From: Streptomyces radiopugnans
Lineage (GTDB): Bacteria; Actinomycetota; Actinomycetes; Streptomycetales; Streptomycetaceae
Reading direction: 5' to 3'
Length of the DNA: 64,000 bases
Assembly (NCBI RefSeq): GCF_900110735.1
Contig: NZ_FOET01000015.1
Coordinates: forward strand, 87,871 to 151,870
The translations under genes and the position numbers were made by a program. How positions within the stretch are numbered: the first letter of the stretch is position 1; every line of letters begins with the position of its first letter. Of this stretch, positions 59,542 through 64,000 are shown piece after piece. The notes beneath the pieces were generated by a model. It did not search any database and was not told the origin of the DNA. It worked only from the letters and a program-made list of their open reading frames with translations.

Positions 59542-59993
59542 GCGCCGCCGGGCCCCGCAGGGTCCTCGTCCTCAACGGCCCCAACCTCGGCCGCCTGGGC
59601 TCCCGCGAGCCCGACGTCTACGGCTCCACCTCCTACGCCGGGCTCGTCGAACGGTGCACGGAACTGGGCAGGGAGCTGGGTCTGGAGGTCGAGGTCCGCG
59701 AGACCAACGACGAGGGCGAGATGATCCGCTGGCTCCACGAGGCCGCCGACGCATCCCTGCCGGTCGTCCTCAACCCCGCCGCGTTCACCCACTACTCGTA
59801 CGGGATGCGCGACGCCGCCGCCCAGCGCACCGCCCCGCTGATCGAGGTGCACATCTCCAACCCCCACGCCCGCGAGGAGTTCCGCCACACCTCGGTCGTG
59901 GCGGCCGTGGCCTCCGGCACCATCGCGGGCTTCGGCATCGGCTCCTACGAACTGGCCCTGCGCGCACTGGCCGGCGACCGGCCGCAGGACTGA
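59538..59993 (+). CDS. aroQ: 3-Dehydroquinate dehydratase, type II
   Basis: 151 aa. VLVLNGPNLGRLGSREPDVYGS, NPAAFTHYSYGMRDA and EVHISNPHAREEFRHTS with the catalytic His and Tyr/Arg residues identify the type II (dodecameric) enzyme. Dehydrates 3-dehydroquinate. Last gene of the shikimate run; a weak 9-bp hairpin follows at 59994-60041. Confidence 0.94.
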   Translation: MSAAGPRRVLVLNGPNLGRLGSREPDVYGSTSYAGLVERCTELGRELGLEVEVRETNDEGEMIRWLHEAADASLPVVLNPAAFTHYSYGMRDAAAQRTAPLIEVHISNPHAREEFRHTSVVAAVASGTIAGFGIGSYELALRALAGDRPQD

Positions 59994-60153
59994 AACGGCC
60001 GGGACGGGGGGCGCGGGCACCACTTCGGACCGCCGGCCGTTCACACGGCACCGGACGGGGAGGGTACCGTTCGGTGCCGGACGGACGAGGTGACGTCCGG
60101 CCGGGCCCACCGCGCCCGGCCGGCGCACCGGACGGAAACGGAGTTGGGACCGG

Positions 60154-61086
60154 ATGCAGCAGTACGGGGCGCAGCGGCCCGTCCCGCCCTCGGGCTCACC
60201 CCAGGGCCATTCCCAGGGACACCCACCCCACCCCCATCCCCACCACCCTCACGCGCACCCGCAGCCCGCCGCCCACCCCGGCTGGAACACCCCCCGCCGG
60301 GTCCCCCCGCCCCCGCCCCCCTCGCACCCGGCTCCGCCCGCCGTCCCGCCCGCCGCCGTGCCCACGGCACCTCCCGCCGGGCCGCCTCCGGCCGCGGCGC
60401 CCACCCCGGCGCCCCCGCCGCAGGCCCCGGACGCCACCGGCCACCTCCGGCTGCCGCCCGGCGCGCCGGTGCAGATATCGGGCACGGCCGACCCGGCCGC
60501 CGGCCCCGTCACGGTGGAGGCCGCGCACACCGCCGCCGTCGCCGTCCTGCTGATCGGCCCGGCCGGGGCCGGCAAGACCACCGTCGCCCGGTACTGGGCG
60601 GACACCCGCCGGGTGCCCACCGCGCACATCAGCCTCGACGACGTCCGCGAATGGGTGCGCTCCGGTTTCGCCGACCCCCAGTCCGGCTGGAACGAGCACT
60701 CCGAGGCGCAGTACCGCCTCGCCCGCCGCACCTGCGGCTTCGCGGCCCGCAACTTCCTGGCCAACGGCATCTCCTGCATCCTGGACGACGCCGTCTTCCC
60801 CGACCGGCCCGTCGTCGGCCTCGGCGGCTGGAAGCGCCACGTCGGCCCCGGCCTGATCCCGGTGGTGCTGCTGCCCGGTCTGGAGGTCGTCCTGGAGCGG
60901 AACGCCGAGCGCAGCGGCAACCGGCGGCTGTCGGACGAGGAGGTCGCCCGCATCCACGGGCGGATGGCCGGCTGGTACGGTTCCGGGCTGCCGATCATCG
61001 ACAACTCCCGGCAGGACGTGGCCACCACCGCACGGCTGCTGGACGAGGCCGTGGCCCGCGCGCTCACCAGCCCGCCGAGCTGGTAG
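60154..61086 (+). CDS. P-loop ATP-binding protein with Pro/His-rich N-terminus
   Basis: 310 aa. Residues 1-100 are low-complexity: a His-Pro segment (GHPPHPHPHHPHAHP) then long Pro/Ala runs. The C-terminal part has Walker A GPAGAGKTT (135-143), the motif HISLDDVREWVRSGFADP, and CILDDAVFP, resembling small kinases of the AAA_33/gluconate-kinase type. The substrate is unknown. It sits between aroQ and the peptidase-like gene next to efp, a conserved Streptomyces location. ATG 60154 has ACGGAG/GGGA upstream. Confidence 0.75.
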   Translation: MQQYGAQRPVPPSGSPQGHSQGHPPHPHPHHPHAHPQPAAHPGWNTPRRVPPPPPPSHPAPPAVPPAAVPTAPPAGPPPAAAPTPAPPPQAPDATGHLRLPPGAPVQISGTADPAAGPVTVEAAHTAAVAVLLIGPAGAGKTTVARYWADTRRVPTAHISLDDVREWVRSGFADPQSGWNEHSEAQYRLARRTCGFAARNFLANGISCILDDAVFPDRPVVGLGGWKRHVGPGLIPVVLLPGLEVVLERNAERSGNRRLSDEEVARIHGRMAGWYGSGLPIIDNSRQDVATTARLLDEAVARALTSPPSW

Positions 61087-61152
61087 CACGTGCGGCGGGC
61101 GGCGGGTGCCGCCGTCCGGACGTGTCGGGACGCCGCCGTGCGTCACCCTGCG

Positions 61153-61158
61153 TACGCT
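61153..61158 (+). promoter_or_regulatory. -10 hexamer TACGCT of a leaderless start
   Basis: TACGCT ends seven bases before ATG 61166, with no Shine-Dalgarno sequence between, suggesting a leaderless message. Confidence 0.45.
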
Positions 61159-61165
61159 CAGGGGC

Positions 61166-62290
61166 ATGTCCGAGGTGTACGTGGCCCGCCGCAGCCGACT
61201 GCGCGACCGCTGGACGGCGGAGGGCGGTGAGGCCGCCCTGGTCTCCCGGTCCGCCAACGTCCGCTACCTGACCGGCTGGTCCGTGCCCGGAGCGGTCCTG
61301 CTGCTCGGGGCGGACGGCCGCGACACCCTGCTGAGTCCGGCCGCGCCCGCCACCGACGGACGCACCGAGCCGCCGCGCACCACCGGCGACCTGCGCTGCA
61401 CCGTCCTGCCCGGGGACGTGCCCGACCCGGCCGTCGTGGCCGCCGAACTGGCGGCGGCCACGGCCGGGCCGGGCACGTCACTGCTGGCGGTGGAGGAGCA
61501 CGACCTCACCGTGGCCCGGCACCGGGCCCTGGCCGCGGCCGCGCCCCGGCTGCGCCTGACCGACCTGGGCCGCGCCGTGGAGCAGCAGCGCCTGGTCAAG
61601 GACGAGGAGGAGCTCGACGCCCTGCGCGTCGCCGCGGAGATCACCGACCACGCGCTCGGCGAGCTGCTGGAGTCCATCCTGGTGGGCCGTACCGAACGCC
61701 ACCTGGCGCTGGAGCTGGAACGGCGCCTGATGGACCACGGCGCCGACGGCCCCGCCTTCCCCACCTGTGTCGGCACCGGCCGCAACTCCGGTCTGCCCGG
61801 CCACCGGCCCGGGGACCGGCGGGTGGAGGAGGGCGACTTCCTGAGCGTGCGGCTGGGCGCCCGCTACCGCGGCTACCGCTGCCAGATCGGCCGCACCTTC
61901 GTGATCGGCCCGGCCCCCGCCGACTGGCAGATCGAGCTGTACGAGCTGGTCTTCGCGGCCCAGCGCGCGGGGCGGGAGGCACTGCTGCCGGGGACGGAGT
62001 ACCGTGAGGTGGACAGGGCCGCCCGCCATCCGCTGGAGGCGGCCGGGTACGGCGACCTCCTGGAACCGGGCACCGGGCACGGTGTGGGGCTGGAAATCGG
62101 CGAGGACCCTCGGTTGTCGCCGACGGCCATGGGTAAACTGGACGCTTGTGTGCCGGTCACCGTCGAACCGGGGGTCCACCTCCCGGGACGGGGCGGCGTC
62201 CGGATCGACGACACGCTCGTCGTCCGCCCGCAGGCGGACGGCGGACCGGAGCTACTCACCATCACGACCAAGGAACTGCTCGCCCTGTGA
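61166..62290 (+). CDS. Xaa-Pro peptidase-like (M24) protein with missing metal ligands
   Basis: 374 aa creatinase/aminopeptidase P fold: N-terminal domain (RRSRLRDRW, VSRSANVRYLTGWS) and C-terminal pita-bread domain from about 155. Compared with active M24 enzymes, the two Asp metal ligands are replaced (R229 in SVRLGARY, Q240 in RCQIGRTF). The usual last Glu is D348 (VRIDDT), and the extra catalytic His after GHGVGLEI is G312. Only H305 and E334 remain. It is probably not a metallopeptidase of the usual kind. Lies 60 bases upstream of efp, where an Xaa-Pro peptidase is common in other bacteria. Confidence 0.85.
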   Translation: MSEVYVARRSRLRDRWTAEGGEAALVSRSANVRYLTGWSVPGAVLLLGADGRDTLLSPAAPATDGRTEPPRTTGDLRCTVLPGDVPDPAVVAAELAAATAGPGTSLLAVEEHDLTVARHRALAAAAPRLRLTDLGRAVEQQRLVKDEEELDALRVAAEITDHALGELLESILVGRTERHLALELERRLMDHGADGPAFPTCVGTGRNSGLPGHRPGDRRVEEGDFLSVRLGARYRGYRCQIGRTFVIGPAPADWQIELYELVFAAQRAGREALLPGTEYREVDRAARHPLEAAGYGDLLEPGTGHGVGLEIGEDPRLSPTAMGKLDACVPVTVEPGVHLPGRGGVRIDDTLVVRPQADGGPELLTITTKELLAL

Positions 62291-62350
62291 CACGGGGGCG
62301 TGGTCCTTCGGTCTTCCGCAGCAGCAGCAGTCTCAGGAGATTCCGCGACC

Positions 62351-62917
62351 GTGGCCACCACGAACGACCTCAAGAACGGCATGGTGCTCAAGCTCGAAGG
62401 GGGCCAGCTCTGGTCCGTTGTCGAGTTCCAGCACGTCAAGCCCGGCAAGGGCGGCGCCTTCGTCCGCACCAAGCTCAAGAACGTGCTCTCCGGCAAGGTG
62501 GTCGACAAGACCTTCAACGCCGGCACCAAGGTCGAGACGGCCACCGTGGACCGACGCGGCATGCAGTTCTCCTACAAGGACGGCGCCGACTTCGTCTTCA
62601 TGGACACCCAGACCTACGACCAGATGCCCATCACCCCCGAGGTCGTCGGCGACGCCGCCAACTACCTGCTGGAGGGCCAGGAGTGCACGGTCGCCGTGTA
62701 CGAGGGCAACCCGCTGTTCATCGAACTGCCCGCCGCCGTCGAGCTGGTCGTCGAGTACACCGAGCCGGGCGTCCAGGGCGACCGCTCCACCGGCGGCACC
62801 AAGCCCGCCCGGCTGGAGACCGGCTACGAGATCGGCGTGCCCCTCTTCATCACCACCGGTGAGAAGATCAAGGTCGACACCCGCTCCGGCGAGTACCTCG
62901 GCCGGGTGAACAGCTAA
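62351..62917 (+). CDS. efp: Translation elongation factor P
   Basis: 188 aa, three beta-barrel domains: domain I with the tip lysine K33 in HVKPGKGGAFVRTKLKN, domain II, and domain III ending ITTGEKIKVDTRSGEYLGRVN. It binds stalled ribosomes and promotes Pro-Pro bond formation. The loop reads PGKGG, whereas I recall PGKGP for actinobacterial EF-P. GTG 62351 has CAGGAG ten bases upstream. nusB starts two bases after its stop. Confidence 0.96.
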   Translation: MATTNDLKNGMVLKLEGGQLWSVVEFQHVKPGKGGAFVRTKLKNVLSGKVVDKTFNAGTKVETATVDRRGMQFSYKDGADFVFMDTQTYDQMPITPEVVGDAANYLLEGQECTVAVYEGNPLFIELPAAVELVVEYTEPGVQGDRSTGGTKPARLETGYEIGVPLFITTGEKIKVDTRSGEYLGRVNS

Positions 62918-62919
62918 CC

Positions 62920-63348
62920 GTGGCAGCCCGCAGCAAGGCACGTAAACGGGCCTTCCAGATCCTGTTCGAGTCCGACCAGCGCGGCAGCGCCGTGACGGCC
63001 GTGCTGGCGGACTGGATCCGGCACGCGCGGACCGACGAGCGGCAGCCGCCGGTCGGCGAGTACACGATGCAGCTCGTCGAGGGGTACGCAGAGCACGCGG
63101 ACCGGATCGACGAGCTGATCGCCACCTACGCCGTCGGCTGGACGCTGGACCGGATGCCGGCGGTGGACCGCAACCTCCTGCGGCTCGGCGCGTACGAACT
63201 GATCTGGGAGGACGCCGTACCCGACGCGGTGGTGATCGACGAGGCGGTGCAGCTCGCCAAGGAGTTCTCCACCGACGAATCCCCGACCTTCGTCAACGGC
63301 CTGCTGGGCCGTCTGAAGGAGCTCAAGCCGACGCTGAAGCGCGCCTGA
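62920..63348 (+). CDS. nusB: Transcription antitermination protein NusB
   Basis: 142 aa all-helical protein. RSKARKRAFQILFESDQRG start, MPAVDRNLLRLGAYEL and NGLLGRLKE end are the family pattern. It binds BoxA RNA with S10 for rRNA antitermination. Coupled to efp. A long perfect terminator follows. Confidence 0.95.
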   Translation: MAARSKARKRAFQILFESDQRGSAVTAVLADWIRHARTDERQPPVGEYTMQLVEGYAEHADRIDELIATYAVGWTLDRMPAVDRNLLRLGAYELIWEDAVPDAVVIDEAVQLAKEFSTDESPTFVNGLLGRLKELKPTLKRA

Positions 63349-63379
63349 GCCTCCGGGCCGGGGCCGCACCGAAGAAGTG

Positions 63380-63422
63380 GCGAGGGGCCCGGGACACCCG
63401 ACGGGTGTCCCGGGCCCCTCGC
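63380..63422. terminator. Bidirectional terminator between nusB and bldD
   Basis: Perfect 20-bp arms, left arm GCGAGGGGCCCGGGACACCC, with loop GAC, 31 bases after nusB and 104 bases beyond the bldD stop. It probably ends both convergent messages. Confidence 0.85.
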
Positions 63423-63526
63423 TGTCGGAAATCCCCGGGGGACCGGCGCGGAGCGCGACCGCCACCGGGAGCGGAACCCTCGCACGAGGGCCCCGCCCGG
63501 TGGCGGCCGCGCCGCGGGGGGAGGCC

Positions 63527-64000
63527 TCAGGCCTCCTCGTGCTGGACCGCGCGACGTGCGTCGGCGTCCAGCACACCCCAGCTGATGAGCTGCTCGGTCA
63601 GAACCGAGGGCGACTGGTCGTAGATGACGGCGAGGGTGCGCAGGTCGTCCTGGCGGATCGACAGCACCTTGCCGTTGTAGTCGCCGCGCTGGCTCTGGAT
63701 CGTCGCGGCGTACCGCTGCAGCGGGCCCGCCTTCTCGGAGGGCACGTGGGCCAGCCGCTCCAGGTCCAGAACGAGCTTCGGCGGCGGTTCGGCGGCTCCG
63801 CCCGGCGTGCTGCCCGGCAGCAGCTCCTGCACCGGGACGCCGTAGAAGTCCGCCAGCTCGGCCAGCCGCTGCACGGTCACGGCACGGTCGCCGCGCTCGT
63901 ACGAGCCGACCACGACCGCCTTCCAGCGGCCCTGGGACTTCTCCTCGACACCGTGGAGGGAGAGCCCCTGCTGGGTGCGGATGGCGCGGAGCTTGGCTCC
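63527..64000 (-). CDS. bldD: BldD developmental master regulator, 5' end beyond the window
   Basis: The visible 157 residues begin at AKLRAIRTQQGLSLHGVE; about ten N-terminal residues lie outside. N-terminal helix-turn-helix (SYERGDRAVTVQRLAELADFYGVPVQELLPG), a short linker, and the C-terminal c-di-GMP-binding domain with the RGD-x8-RxxD signature (RGDYNGKVLSIRQDD). BldD with tetrameric c-di-GMP represses sporulation genes during vegetative growth; ssgB at the other end of this window is a plausible target. By eye almost identical to the S. coelicolor protein as I recall it. Confidence 0.96.
   Translation of the reverse strand, partial: GAKLRAIRTQQGLSLHGVEEKSQGRWKAVVVGSYERGDRAVTVQRLAELADFYGVPVQELLPGSTPGGAAEPPPKLVLDLERLAHVPSEKAGPLQRYAATIQSQRGDYNGKVLSIRQDDLRTLAVIYDQSPSVLTEQLISWGVLDADARRAVQHEEA

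Overview
The window is a stretch of a Streptomyces chromosome core. The supporting signs are very high G+C, frequent GTG/TTG starts, the developmental genes ssgB and bldD, a tRNA Gly-Cys-Val cluster, and gene order long conserved in actinobacteria. That order is thrS, HIT protein, PIP synthase, PIM acyltransferase, pimA, pdxS, pdxT, yebC, ruvCAB, yajC-secD-secF, apt, relA, hisS, rpsD, alaS, ruvX, mltG, aroE, aroC, aroK, aroB, aroQ, efp, nusB, bldD. From memory it runs in reverse order to the S. coelicolor SCO1489-SCO1541 block; no alignment was run. No CRISPR array, prophage, transposase or secondary-metabolite cluster is visible.

Layout. 1-6.5 kb: three tRNAs on the minus strand, a PabB-like/PabC-like pair, a tandem GNAT acetyltransferase, a DsbA-like protein, small membrane proteins, a CGNR zinc-finger regulator and ssgB. 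6.6-17.1 kb: an accessory-looking segment lying between two identical tRNA-Val(CAC) genes in direct orientation. It holds a sugar ABC importer without its own ATPase (binding protein, two permeases), a DUF624/YesL-like membrane protein and a Tat-exported exo-rhamnogalacturonan-lyase-like protein. Together these look like a pectin rhamnogalacturonan-I uptake locus behind LacI-type operators. A giant zinc-ribbon polytopic membrane protein and an SRPBCC protein follow, divergent around a perfect 16-bp inverted repeat. 17.1-28.7 kb: exonuclease, thrS, HIT, EF-G2 and the phosphatidylinositol mannoside operon. 28.9-41 kb: pyridoxal phosphate synthase, yebC, Holliday-junction resolution (ruvCAB), Sec accessory genes, apt and relA. 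41-50.7 kb: DUF349, cyclophilin, MBL hydrolase, hisS, VKOR, rarA, and a DUF2470 gene divergent from rpsD with an iron-box-like site between them. 50.7-64 kb: alaS-ruvX-mltG-aroE-aroC-aroK-aroB-aroQ, an ATP-binding protein, a degenerate Xaa-Pro peptidase-like protein, efp-nusB, and bldD cut by the window end.

Many operons are tightly packed with 4-base ATGA/GTGA overlaps. At least five genes appear to be leaderless, with a TANNNT -10 hexamer 6-9 bases before the start codon. Points most worth checking are: the peptidase-like neighbour of efp that has lost metal ligands; the unusual KPGKGG loop of EF-P; the iron-box-like site between the DUF2470 gene and rpsD; the rhamnogalacturonan locus flanked by identical tRNAs; the perfect inverted repeat at 16393-16430; and a possible 30-codon leader ORF coupled to ruvB.
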